64,000 nucleotides of DNA from Bradyrhizobium sp. CB3481 (GTDB taxonomy: Bacteria > Pseudomonadota > Alphaproteobacteria > Rhizobiales > Xanthobacteraceae), in assembly GCF_029714305.1 (NCBI RefSeq), contig NZ_CP121647.1:558001-622000 (forward strand), given 5' to 3'. A program made the translations under genes and the position numbers. Positions within the stretch are counted from its first letter, which is position 1, and every line of letters starts with the position of its first letter. Of this stretch, positions 1 to 7,893 are shown piece after piece. A model generated the notes under the pieces. That model was not told the DNA's origin, ran no database searches, and was given only the letters and a program-made list of their open reading frames with translations.

Positions 1-641
1 GCGCCTATCACAACGTATTCTCGATCGAGAGTTTCATGGATGAGCTCGCGAGCCTCGCCGACGCCGATCCGGTCGAATTCCGGCTGCGTCACCTTGACGA
101 TCCGCGCGGCCGTGCCGTGATCGAAAAGGCGGCACAGGGTTTTGGATGGAACAAAGACCAGAAGGCGCCGCAGGACCACGGCTTCGGCTTTGCCTTTGCG
201 CGCTACAAGAATCTGGCGGCCTATTGCGCCATCGCTTCCGAAGTGGAGGTCAACCGCGAAACCGGCCGCGCGCGTTTGGTGCGTGCCGTGGCGGCGGTCG
301 ATAGCGGGCAGGTGGTCAATCCCGACGGCCTGATCAACCAGATCGAGGGCGCGATCGTGCAGTCGATGAGCTGGACGCTCTACGAAAGCGTCACGTTCGA
401 CGACACCAGGATCACCAGCATCGACTGGCAGACCTATCCGATCCTGCGCTTCGATGCGGTGCCCGAAAGCGTCGAGGTTCACATCATCAACCGGCCCGGC
501 CAGCCATTCCTCGGCAGCGGCGAAACTGGACAGGGGCCGGCGGCAGCGTCGATTGCCAACGCCATCGCGAACGCCACTGGAAAGCGGCTGCGGAATCTGC
601 CGCTGACGCGCAAACGCATCAAGGAGGCGATCGATGCGTGA
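1..641 (+). CDS. Molybdenum hydroxylase large subunit, C-terminal part (partial)
   Basis: The reading frame is open from the window edge (first complete codon at base 3) and ends at TGA 639-641, so only about 212 C-terminal residues are present. The sequence resembles the last molybdopterin-binding domain of the xanthine dehydrogenase, aldehyde oxidase and isoquinoline 1-oxidoreductase family. The motif GSGETGQGPA near the end carries the Glu that acts as base at the molybdenum centre in this family, and it is followed by the typical run of Ala and Asn ending in LRNLPL. Substrate cannot be told from this fragment. The neighbouring convergent CoxE- and CoxD-like genes are of the kind that mature CO dehydrogenase-type enzymes, which fits a molybdenum hydroxylase cluster continuing to the left of the window. 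Confidence 0.9.
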   Translation, partial: AYHNVFSIESFMDELASLADADPVEFRLRHLDDPRGRAVIEKAAQGFGWNKDQKAPQDHGFGFAFARYKNLAAYCAIASEVEVNRETGRARLVRAVAAVDSGQVVNPDGLINQIEGAIVQSMSWTLYESVTFDDTRITSIDWQTYPILRFDAVPESVEVHIINRPGQPFLGSGETGQGPAAASIANAIANATGKRLRNLPLTRKRIKEAIDA

Positions 642-646
642 GAGGC

Positions 647-2023
647 TTACTGATAGCTCGCCACGATGTCCGACACCGCGCGCTCCAGCTGCTGCGCGGT
701 GGCGCATTGGCGTACCACGGTGCAGAAGGTCGAATAGCGCGGCATCTCCGAATCGCCCCAGCCCCAGGCCATGCGGCCCTCGGGATTGAGCCAGACCAGC
801 CGCTTCGACCGCTCGGAGATCCTGCGAAGAATATCGGCGCGGGGATCGAGATTGTTACTGCGGGCGTCGCCGAGCACGATCACCGTCGTCTGCGGCGTGA
901 GCGTGCTCATCCAGCCGTGCTCGAAATCATCCAGCGAGCTGCCGTAGTCGGACGAGCCAAAGCCGACCTTGGACATGATCTCGGCCATCGCCTCTTCCGG
1001 CGATTTGGATTCCAGGATGTCGCTGACCTCGATCAGGTGGCCGGAAAACGCAAACGATCGGACATCGTCCACGACCTCGTGCAGGCTGTGGATCAGCAGC
1101 AGGAAGAAATCCGAGACCCGCGCCACCGAGCCTGAGACGTCGCATAGCGCCACGATCTTCGGCTTGTCGCGGTGCCGCCGTTTCCAGGCGGTGAGGAACG
1201 GCACGCCACCCCAGGCGGCGTTGCGGCGGAGCGTGCGGCGGACGTCGAGATGGCCGCGGCGCTGGCGCTTGCGCGGTTTTGAATAGCGCTCGCGCAAACG
1301 GCGCGCGATCTGGCGGATCAGATGCCGCATCTGTTCGACCTGCCGCGGCTCGATCCGTGCCAGCGGCGCGTTGCGCAGGATCTCGTTGCGCAAATTCTCG
1401 GCTTCCTCGCGCCCATACAGCATCAGCGCCTGCGAGACGGTGTCGCGGACCGTGCCGCGCAAGCCATCCAGCGCGTTGGTCAGCCGCTCCGCCAGCGCCG
1501 GATTGGTGGCGGTCAGATTGTCGAGATCGTCGCGCAGCCGCTGGATCCCCATCTGGTCGAGGATGCGGCCGGAGAAGATGCCGCGCTGCGTGAAATAACG
1601 GATGTCGGACAGCGCGGCCGCCTTCGCTGCATTGGCGATGGCAGCCGCGATTTCGTTGCGGTCCTGCGCCAGCAGCATCTGCGCAAGCGGGCCGAGCCCC
1701 TCGGCCTGCTCGTCGCCGCCGCCGGCATCGCCGGGAGAATCGGACGCCGCGTTTGATCCTGCCGTATCCTGCTCGCCCATCTTGCCGTCCTGGGGCGGCG
1801 CTTCCGGCTCCGGCGTATCGAAGAACAGATCAAAACAGTCGCCGAGCGCCTTCTTCTCGTCCTGTGATTTGGCGAGCGTCAGTAGGAAGGTGTCGCGCAG
1901 GATCGTTCGATCAGTGAAGCCGACCTTGGAGACGGCCCGCATCGCGTCGATGCTTTCGGCCGGTGATAGCCGCACGCCTGCGCCCCGCGCCGCACGAAAG
2001 AAGCGATGCAGGTTCTCTCTCAT
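647..2023 (-). CDS. CoxE-like VWA domain protein
   Basis: A 458-residue cytoplasmic protein of the CoxE/VWA-containing family. The C-terminal half is a von Willebrand A fold with a metal-binding DVSGS motif near residue 293; the N-terminal half is helical with an acidic, low-complexity linker near residues 70-110. CoxE-type proteins work with a MoxR ATPase in assembling the metal centre of molybdenum hydroxylases such as CO dehydrogenase. The gene starts six bases after the MoxR gene stop, so the two form an operon. Its stop lies five bases from the stop of the molybdenum hydroxylase on the other strand. ATG 2023 was chosen; GTGAGG lies just upstream. Confidence 0.9.
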   Translation of the reverse strand: MRENLHRFFRAARGAGVRLSPAESIDAMRAVSKVGFTDRTILRDTFLLTLAKSQDEKKALGDCFDLFFDTPEPEAPPQDGKMGEQDTAGSNAASDSPGDAGGGDEQAEGLGPLAQMLLAQDRNEIAAAIANAAKAAALSDIRYFTQRGIFSGRILDQMGIQRLRDDLDNLTATNPALAERLTNALDGLRGTVRDTVSQALMLYGREEAENLRNEILRNAPLARIEPRQVEQMRHLIRQIARRLRERYSKPRKRQRRGHLDVRRTLRRNAAWGGVPFLTAWKRRHRDKPKIVALCDVSGSVARVSDFFLLLIHSLHEVVDDVRSFAFSGHLIEVSDILESKSPEEAMAEIMSKVGFGSSDYGSSLDDFEHGWMSTLTPQTTVIVLGDARSNNLDPRADILRRISERSKRLVWLNPEGRMAWGWGDSEMPRYSTFCTVVRQCATAQQLERAVSDIVASYQ

Positions 2024-2029
2024 GCGGCC

Positions 2030-2977
2030 TCACCCAAAGACGCCTTGACGCGACGCCTTGGCGATGAAGGTAGAGACCTGGGGCATGGTCGCCTCGATGT
2101 CAGCCTCGTATTTCAAGAGAACGTTCAGCGTGTCCTTGACAACCTCGTGGCCGAGCTCGGACGCCTGCAGCAGCACCAGCACGCGGGCCCAGTCGATGGT
2201 CTCGCTGACCGACGGCAGCTTCTTCAGGTCGAGCGTGCGGACCTCGTTGATGAAGCCGACCATCTGCCGGCGCAGCGTCTGCGAAATGCCCGCTACGCGG
2301 CTCTCGACGATCCGCTCTTCCAGCTTCTGCTCGGGGAAGCCGATGTGCAGATGCAGGCAGCGCCGCTTCAGCGCGTCGCCGAGATCGCGCTCACTGTTCG
2401 AGGTGAGGATCACGGTCGGCGGGGAGACCGCGACCACGGTCCCGAGTTCCGGAATCGTGACCTGGAAATCGCTGAGAATTTCCAGCAGCAGCGATTCAAA
2501 TTCGGCGTCCGACTTGTCGATTTCGTCCACCAGCAGCACGCAGCCCGCCGGCTGCTCCAGCGCCTGCAACAGCGGCCGCGGCTCGACGAATTCCTTGGAG
2601 AAAAACACGTCGCCGAAATCGTGAAGCTGGTTCAACGCCGCCTCCAGCGTTGGCGCGCCGCCGAGCACTTCGCCAAGCTTGTCCTTCAGGATCTGCGTGT
2701 ACAGCAGCTGCTTGGCGTATTTCCACTCATAGAGCGCCTTGGCCTCGTCGAGGCCCTCATAGCATTGCAGGCGGATCATCTTCATGCCGCGCCAGGCGGC
2801 GATCGCCTTTGCCAGCTCGGTCTTGCCGACGCCGGCCGGGCCCTCGACCAGAATGGGTTTCTCGATCTGTTGCGACAGATAGACCGCGGTCGCGATCTGG
2901 CGGCTCGCAATATAGCCCTGCGCCGCAAGACCGCTTTCCACTGCCTCGATGGAGGCCGAAGGCCCGATATCAGCCAC
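2030..2977 (-). CDS. MoxR-family AAA ATPase (CoxD-like)
   Basis: A 315-residue AAA+ ATPase. The P-loop GPAGVGKTE is near residues 44-52 and the Walker B segment LLVDEIDKSD near residues 147-156, followed by a sensor-1 region containing LTSNSERD. Members of the MoxR group are chaperone-like ATPases that act with VWA proteins; CoxD is the version that helps form the CuSMo centre of CO dehydrogenase. Position directly upstream of the CoxE-like gene supports that pairing. The start is GTG 2977, the first start in the frame that keeps the whole N-terminal helix; the ribosome site is weak (GGAG about 11 bases away), so the start is less certain than the identity. Confidence 0.9.
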   Translation of the reverse strand: MADIGPSASIEAVESGLAAQGYIASRQIATAVYLSQQIEKPILVEGPAGVGKTELAKAIAAWRGMKMIRLQCYEGLDEAKALYEWKYAKQLLYTQILKDKLGEVLGGAPTLEAALNQLHDFGDVFFSKEFVEPRPLLQALEQPAGCVLLVDEIDKSDAEFESLLLEILSDFQVTIPELGTVVAVSPPTVILTSNSERDLGDALKRRCLHLHIGFPEQKLEERIVESRVAGISQTLRRQMVGFINEVRTLDLKKLPSVSETIDWARVLVLLQASELGHEVVKDTLNVLLKYEADIEATMPQVSTFIAKASRQGVFG

Positions 2978-3086
2978 GGGGTTTCAACTCCGAATTCGCT
3001 GGATTTCAGAGTGTTCTGCCCGCGTTCCCGGCAAAGAACAAGCGCCGTTTCGACATAACGAGGGCGCCGGTTCCGGTATTTTCCGC

Positions 3087-3719
3087 CTAGCGCAATGCCA
3101 GCCCGGTCGCGGCCTCAAGCTCGGTGATCGCCTGCGCGGCACCCGTTACCTTGATCGTGGTCATGCCCATCTCGCGTGCCGGCTTTAGGTTGACGCCGAG
3201 GTCGTCGAGGTAAACGCAGTTTTTCGGATCGACCTCTAGCGTCTCCACCATCATCCGATAGATGCGCGGATCGGGTTTGCGAAGGCCACTTTTTGCGGAC
3301 TGGATGACATGATCGAACAGCGCCATCACCTCGGCGATGTAGAGCAAGCGTCCGCCCTCGCTGCCTATGGCATTGGCGGGAAGGTTGTTGGTGATGCAGC
3401 CAGTCTTGAACCTCGTTTTGATGCGCTTGAGCGCCTCGACCATCTCGGGCCGCAGGTCGCCAGACAACAGCGGCAGCACATCCTTGCCGCGAACGGCTGC
3501 GCCGAGCGCCAGCGACTCGGCGGCGAACAATTCGTCGAAGGCCTCGATATCGATTTCGGCGCGTTCGAACTTGGCCCAGGCGTTTTCGAGGTGATTGGCG
3601 GCGTTGGTGCGCCGGATGATGTCGACGGGCAGCCCGCGCTCGGTTTCGAATCGTGTAAATGCCTCGAATGGCGAAGTGGTCAGCACTCCGCCGAAATCCC
3701 AGATCACGGCCTCGATCAT
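3087..3719 (-). CDS. HAD-family hydrolase
   Basis: A 210-residue haloacid dehalogenase superfamily protein (subfamily IA). Motif I is DFGGVL at residues 8-13, the form typical of the epoxide-hydrolase N-terminal phosphatase-like group, in which the second Asp of DxD is replaced. Asn-rich TNNLP (motif II region), a conserved Lys in SGLRKPDP and the acidic motif YLDDLGVN follow in the correct order. Likely a small-molecule phosphatase, substrate unknown. ATG 3719 was chosen over a longer frame because AGGAAA sits five bases upstream and the protein then begins with the hydrophobic strand directly before motif I, as expected in the family. Confidence 0.88.
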   Translation of the reverse strand: MIEAVIWDFGGVLTTSPFEAFTRFETERGLPVDIIRRTNAANHLENAWAKFERAEIDIEAFDELFAAESLALGAAVRGKDVLPLLSGDLRPEMVEALKRIKTRFKTGCITNNLPANAIGSEGGRLLYIAEVMALFDHVIQSAKSGLRKPDPRIYRMMVETLEVDPKNCVYLDDLGVNLKPAREMGMTTIKVTGAAQAITELEAATGLALR

Positions 3720-3832
3720 TTGTTTCCTGCCTGCGAGAAACGCGTTGCGCCAGCGGCTAACACGGAATGCCCGGCAGGGCCAGCCCGGCGCGGCGCTTGG
3801 CGGCATGCGCGCGCCGGGTTATTGCTGCAGCG

Positions 3833-4594
3833 ATGAAGATCCCGTCCCGCATCATCGCCGCCCTCGCTCTGCTATTGTCCACTCCCGCGCTCGCCATTAT
3901 CGGCGGCGCTGCGCCCTCGACCGAGGGCGTGGCCCGCTCGGTCGTCACCATCGTTGGCTCGCGCGGCAATTTCTGCACCGGGGCGTTGATCGCGCCGAAG
4001 CTGGTGCTGACCGCGGCGCACTGCGTGCCGCCGGGCGCTGACTACAAGATCGTCGAATACGGTGCCGACCGGCAGCCCTCGCTAAGGGATGTCAAGGCGG
4101 TCGCCATTCATCCCGGCTTCAACATGCAGGCGATGTCGGGGCATCGCGCGACGGCGGATGTCGCGTTGCTGCAACTGGCGGTATCGCCCAAGGGCAAGAT
4201 GCCGGCTGTGCTCGGACTGCCTGACATCCCGATCAATGTAGGCAACCGCTTCACGATCGCCGGCATCGGCGTCACCGTGCGCGGTGACGGCAAGAGCGGC
4301 GGCACCATCCGCGTCGCCGGCCTGGTCGCGACGGGCAGGCCGGGGACGCTGCAGATCAGGCTGGTCGATCCGGTCGGGCAGGGCGCGCGCGAGGGGCTCG
4401 GTGCCTGCACGGGAGATTCCGGCGCGCCGGTTTTCGAGGACAAGCAACGCGGGCCCGCCATTATCGGCGTGGTGAGCTGGTCGACCGGGCCGAACGGAAG
4501 CGCCGGCTGCGGCGGCATGACCGGTGTGACGCCGCTGACGCTCTATCGCGACTGGATCGTGCAGACGGCGCAGAAATGGGGCGCGGGGTTGTGA
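3833..4594 (+). CDS. Secreted trypsin-like serine protease
   Basis: A 253-residue chymotrypsin-fold (S1) protease. A signal peptide occupies residues 1-21 and ends LSTPALA. The catalytic triad is visible: His63 in TAAHC, Asp109 in ATADVALL and Ser196 in TGDSGAP. Two Cys flank the His loop (48 and 64) as in trypsins. The residues just after the predicted signal cleavage are IIGG, the classical N-terminus of an activated trypsin, so there is no visible pro-peptide. ATG 3833 is chosen because it gives a proper signal peptide; an upstream in-frame ATG at 3767 would add 22 arginine-rich residues before it. The gene is divergent from the HAD gene and stands alone. Confidence 0.9.
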   Translation: MKIPSRIIAALALLLSTPALAIIGGAAPSTEGVARSVVTIVGSRGNFCTGALIAPKLVLTAAHCVPPGADYKIVEYGADRQPSLRDVKAVAIHPGFNMQAMSGHRATADVALLQLAVSPKGKMPAVLGLPDIPINVGNRFTIAGIGVTVRGDGKSGGTIRVAGLVATGRPGTLQIRLVDPVGQGAREGLGACTGDSGAPVFEDKQRGPAIIGVVSWSTGPNGSAGCGGMTGVTPLTLYRDWIVQTAQKWGAGL

Positions 4595-4606
4595 GCTTGC
4601 TCGGTG

Positions 4607-4707
4607 CCGTAGGGTGGGCAAAGGCGCGTTAGCGCCGTGCCCACCCTCAGCACTTCCGCAGGCGATGCTCGCGATGGTGGGCACGCTTCGCTTTGCCCAC
4701 CCTACGG
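4607..4707. repeat. Intergenic inverted repeat, GTAGGGTGGGCA family, copy 1
   Basis: The outer arms CCGTAGGGTGGGCAAAG and its near-complement ending CCCACCCTACGG face each other, with inner GTGCCCACC/GGTGGGCAC pairs. It fills the gap between the protease and the convergent acyl-CoA synthetase. A second copy lies at 42927-43021. Confidence 0.85.
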
Positions 4708-4716
4708 CCTCTGCGC

Positions 4717-6939
4717 CTAATGCCCCGCCGCCTTGTTCGCCGCGGCATTGTTCAGCACAATCAACCCGTCGACGGCGACGCCGAGCTTGCTGTTGATCAG
4801 GAACGGGTTGACATCGATCGAGGCGATGCGGCCATCGGCATCGGCCATCAGATTGGACAGGCCGACCAGCGCCTTCACGGCGGACGGCCCGTGCAGCGCC
4901 GGCTTGCCGCGATAGCCCTTCATCTTGACGCCGGCCTTGGTCTTGGCGATCAGCTGTTTCGCCTCGGCTTCGTCCAGCGGCGCGCCGGCGAGTGCGACGT
5001 CCTTCATCAATTCGATATCGACGCCGCCGGTGCCGAACAGCACCACCGGGCCCATCTCGGCATCGAGCGAGGCGCCGACCACGAGTTCGAGGTTGGCCTT
5101 GACCTGCTGCGCGATCAAAATGCCTTCCAGTTTCGGCTTGCTCTTGATCTTCTTCACCCGCGCCGTGATGTCGCCAAAGGCCTTCTTCACCTCGGCCGCG
5201 CTGTTGAGGTTCAGCACCACGCCGCCGATATCCGACTTGTGCAGGATATCGGCGCTGACGACTTTCGCCACAACAGGAAAGCCGATCTTCTTGGCGATCT
5301 TCACGGCATCCGCCGCGGTCTGCGCGATCTCTTCCTTCGAGACGGGAATGCCATAGGCCTTGAGCAGTTTCTTCGAGGCAACTTCATCTAGGGCGGCAGC
5401 GCCGCCCGCGGCTTTGAGCGTCTTTTCCAGTACCGCGCGGGCGGAAGCTTTCGAGCTCGACACGATGTCGGGCACTTCCTTGCGTAGCGACGCATATTCG
5501 ATCAGCGACTTGATCGCGCCGACCGCGCGGTCGAGACCCTGCATCACCGCGATGTTCGGCAGCGACTTGCGCAAGCCCTTGGTGAATTCGGTGAACCCGA
5601 TCGACATCGCGCTGATATAGACCACGGGCTTGTTGGCCTCGCCCGCCATCTCGTTGACAATGCGCAAATTGCGCTCGCGCAGTTCGTGCGGCGCCTTCGG
5701 CAGCTCGGCGTCGATAATGACGATGTCGGTGTCGGGATCGTCGATCATGATCTTGATCGACTTCATGTAGACGGAGGGATCGACCACGGCGGCAAAGCCG
5801 GCGTCGAGCGGATTGCCGACGATGCTGCCCGGGCCAAGCATCTCCGCCAGTTGCGCGGTCGCATTCGCGCTGAGCGGGGCGAAGTTCATGCCGGCCGAAT
5901 AGAACGCGTCGATCAGAAGACCGCGCTTGCCGCCGGACAGCGACACCGCGGCGAGGCGGTTGCCCTTCGGCGGATCGGCATGGACGAAACATTCGGTGGT
6001 CTCGATCAATTCGTCGAGCCCGCGAACGCGGATCACGCCTTCGCGGGTCGAGATCGCGTCAAAAGTTTCGATCGAGCCAGCGAGCGCGCCGGTATGCGCC
6101 ATCGCGGCGGCGCGGCCGCCTTCGGAGGCGCCAAGCTTGAGCGCGATCACCGGCTTGCCGGCAGCGCGCGCGGCCTTGCAGGCCTCGCGGAACACTTTCG
6201 TGTTCCGGACGCCCTCGAGATAGACCACGATGACGCGGATCGAAGGATCGGCGGCGAAATAGGCCATCAGGTCCGGCGTCTCGAGGCCGGTCTCGTTGCC
6301 GGTCGTCACCATGTAACCGACGCCGACGCCGCGATCTTCCAGCGTCTGGCGGATCGCCATCACGATCGCGCCGGATTGCCCGACGATCGCCACCGGACCT
6401 GCTTCCATGGTGACGATGCGATCGTCGATATTGGTGAACAGTTTTTCGCCGGCGCTGAGATTGCCGAGGCAGTTGGGACCGGTGACGGCAAGGCCGGTCT
6501 CCTTCACGGCCTGCTTCAGCTCCACGGCGAGCCGCTGGCTTTCCTCGTCCTGCAATTCGCTGAAGCCCGACGTGACAATGGTGGCGGAGCGCGCGCCGGC
6601 GGCTGCCGCGTCGCGGATTACCTGCACCGCAAAACGCGCCGGCACCAGCACCAGCACGTGGTCGGGTTTTTCGGGAAGGCTGGCAAAATCCTTGTAGCAG
6701 GGCACGCCCCAGATCGTCTCGCGCTTGGAATTGACTGGATAAAGCCCGCCCTCGTACTTGTACCTGACCAGGTTGTTCCAGATGCGCTCAGCATAGTTGC
6801 CGGGCTTGTCGGTCGCACCGACCAGCACGATATTGCGCGGGTGCAGCATCGCATGGATGCGCTTGACGATGTCGCTGGCGTCAGGCGAGGGCGACCATTT
6901 TTCAGCCGTGTGCGATGCGGTGCTTGCCTGAGCGTCCAT
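4717..6939 (-). CDS. ADP-forming acetate/acyl-CoA ligase (fused alpha-beta)
   Basis: A 740-residue protein of the NDP-forming acyl-CoA synthetase family. The order is a CoA-binding Rossmann domain (about residues 25-150, with LVGATDKPGNY), a succinyl-CoA-ligase-like middle region (GPNCLGN, IVGQSGAI, TTGNETGLE, MAHTGALAGS), and a C-terminal ATP-grasp domain (from about residue 510, with GIPVSKEE, FPVVAKVVS, HKSDIGGVV). These enzymes convert acyl-CoA plus ADP and phosphate to acid plus ATP, or the reverse, through a phosphohistidine. There is no GNAT domain, unlike Pat-type fusions. The start ATG 6939 is preferred: AGGGA lies eight bases upstream and the longer frame adds 88 residues with no family character. 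Confidence 0.88.
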   Translation of the reverse strand: MDAQASTASHTAEKWSPSPDASDIVKRIHAMLHPRNIVLVGATDKPGNYAERIWNNLVRYKYEGGLYPVNSKRETIWGVPCYKDFASLPEKPDHVLVLVPARFAVQVIRDAAAAGARSATIVTSGFSELQDEESQRLAVELKQAVKETGLAVTGPNCLGNLSAGEKLFTNIDDRIVTMEAGPVAIVGQSGAIVMAIRQTLEDRGVGVGYMVTTGNETGLETPDLMAYFAADPSIRVIVVYLEGVRNTKVFREACKAARAAGKPVIALKLGASEGGRAAAMAHTGALAGSIETFDAISTREGVIRVRGLDELIETTECFVHADPPKGNRLAAVSLSGGKRGLLIDAFYSAGMNFAPLSANATAQLAEMLGPGSIVGNPLDAGFAAVVDPSVYMKSIKIMIDDPDTDIVIIDAELPKAPHELRERNLRIVNEMAGEANKPVVYISAMSIGFTEFTKGLRKSLPNIAVMQGLDRAVGAIKSLIEYASLRKEVPDIVSSSKASARAVLEKTLKAAGGAAALDEVASKKLLKAYGIPVSKEEIAQTAADAVKIAKKIGFPVVAKVVSADILHKSDIGGVVLNLNSAAEVKKAFGDITARVKKIKSKPKLEGILIAQQVKANLELVVGASLDAEMGPVVLFGTGGVDIELMKDVALAGAPLDEAEAKQLIAKTKAGVKMKGYRGKPALHGPSAVKALVGLSNLMADADGRIASIDVNPFLINSKLGVAVDGLIVLNNAAANKAAGH

Positions 6940-7121
6940 GGATGTCCCTAACTGTGTTGTTCCTTTGGCGCGGCGATCAAGAACGATCGTCTCGTCATGC
7001 TTTTCTTTTGATTGTGCGCTTTTTGTTGAGCCCTTTTTATTGAGACTTGGCGGGTGTGGCAACACGCGTTGCGCGATGAGCGCCATTCGCGCCGTGCACG
7101 ATTTCCCGGCTGGCGGAGAAT

Positions 7122-7691
7122 TCAGTTCGAGCGCGGCCCGATCATGCGCGCGTGCACGAGATAGCGATCCGGCCCCGATGTCAGCGCATCGAATGGCCAG
7201 CACGTCGACAGCACCAGATGATAGCCATCCGCCAGCGGATCGATGCCTGAGTCATTGAAGCGTACCACCGAGGTGCCATCGACCCGGTAACGGAAGTGTT
7301 TGCCGTCGCCTCGCGTCACCTCGATCTCGTCGCCGATGACGACGTTCTTCAGGAAAGCGAAATGCGTATCGCGATGCGCTGAATAGACGGCGACGCCGCG
7401 TTCGCCGGCATCGGGTGTCTGCTCGACATGGCCCGGGCCAAAGGCGAGCGCCTGGCCGCTGCTGCCGGCGAGCACGATCGCCCGGCTACCCAACCGCTTC
7501 ACCTCGATGCGCGCGACCGGCCATGTGTCGGCCCACGACCACGGCTTGGTCTCGCGTCCGGTGATGATGGTTTGCTCGAAGGCGCGCTCCAGCAGCACCT
7601 GCGCGAGCCAGGCCTTGGCATGGATGTAGGCGCCCTGGCCGAACAGGATGAGGCCGATCAGCGCGAGGAGGAGAGGGAGGATGAACCGCAT
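7122..7691 (-). CDS. Class GN sortase
   Basis: A 189-residue membrane-anchored transpeptidase of the proteobacterial sortase class. One N-terminal membrane segment spans residues 3-20. The sortase active site is complete: His106 in YSAHRDTHF, Cys164 in VLSTCWPF and Arg176 in DRYLVHAR. Sortases cut LPXTG-like signals and transfer the substrate to an amine acceptor; in Gram-negative bacteria this class is paired with one dedicated VIT/VWA substrate, which is the gene directly upstream here. ATG 7691 starts exactly at the membrane helix; longer starts would read through a palindromic repeat at 7707-7788 and are rejected. Confidence 0.93.
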   Translation of the reverse strand: MRFILPLLLALIGLILFGQGAYIHAKAWLAQVLLERAFEQTIITGRETKPWSWADTWPVARIEVKRLGSRAIVLAGSSGQALAFGPGHVEQTPDAGERGVAVYSAHRDTHFAFLKNVVIGDEIEVTRGDGKHFRYRVDGTSVVRFNDSGIDPLADGYHLVLSTCWPFDALTSGPDRYLVHARMIGPRSN

Positions 7692-7706
7692 CGAAGTTTT
7701 TGCCAC

Positions 7707-7788
7707 CGTCATTGCGAGGAGCGAAGCGACGAAGCAATCCACACCGTCCGGCCTGCGAGATGAATTGCTTCGCTTCGCTCGCAACGAC
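7707..7788. repeat. Palindromic repeat, GTCATTGCGAG / GAAGCAATCC family, copy 1
   Basis: Outer arms CGTCATTGCGAGGAGCGAAG and the opposing CTTCGCTCGCAACGAC can pair, with GAAGCAATCC and GAATTGCTTC inside. It lies just upstream of the sortase start. Related copies are at 36717-36822 and 61107-61187. Confidence 0.85.
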
Positions 7789-7801
7789 AGACGTCGTAGG
7801 G

Positions 7802-7849
7802 AAAAAGCGGCGCGCGCGGCTCTTGGGGACGGGTGGAAGCCGCGCGCGC
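7802..7849 (-). terminator. Rho-independent-like terminator between substrate and sortase genes
   Basis: A perfect 12-bp inverted repeat (arms 7810-7821 and 7838-7849, sequence GCGCGCGCGGCT and its complement) with a 16-base loop is followed on the minus strand by a run of five T at 7806-7802. It lies after the VIT/VWA substrate gene and before the sortase, so the sortase would be expressed by read-through or its own promoter. Confidence 0.7.
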
Positions 7850-7893
7850 TCTGTAAGGAGGAGGTCGGGGAGGTCTCCTCCTCTCAGCCGATG

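Noticed and set aside
5686..6951. Plus-strand open frame of 421 codons
   Set aside because: Antisense to the acyl-CoA ligase; no domain or start signal.
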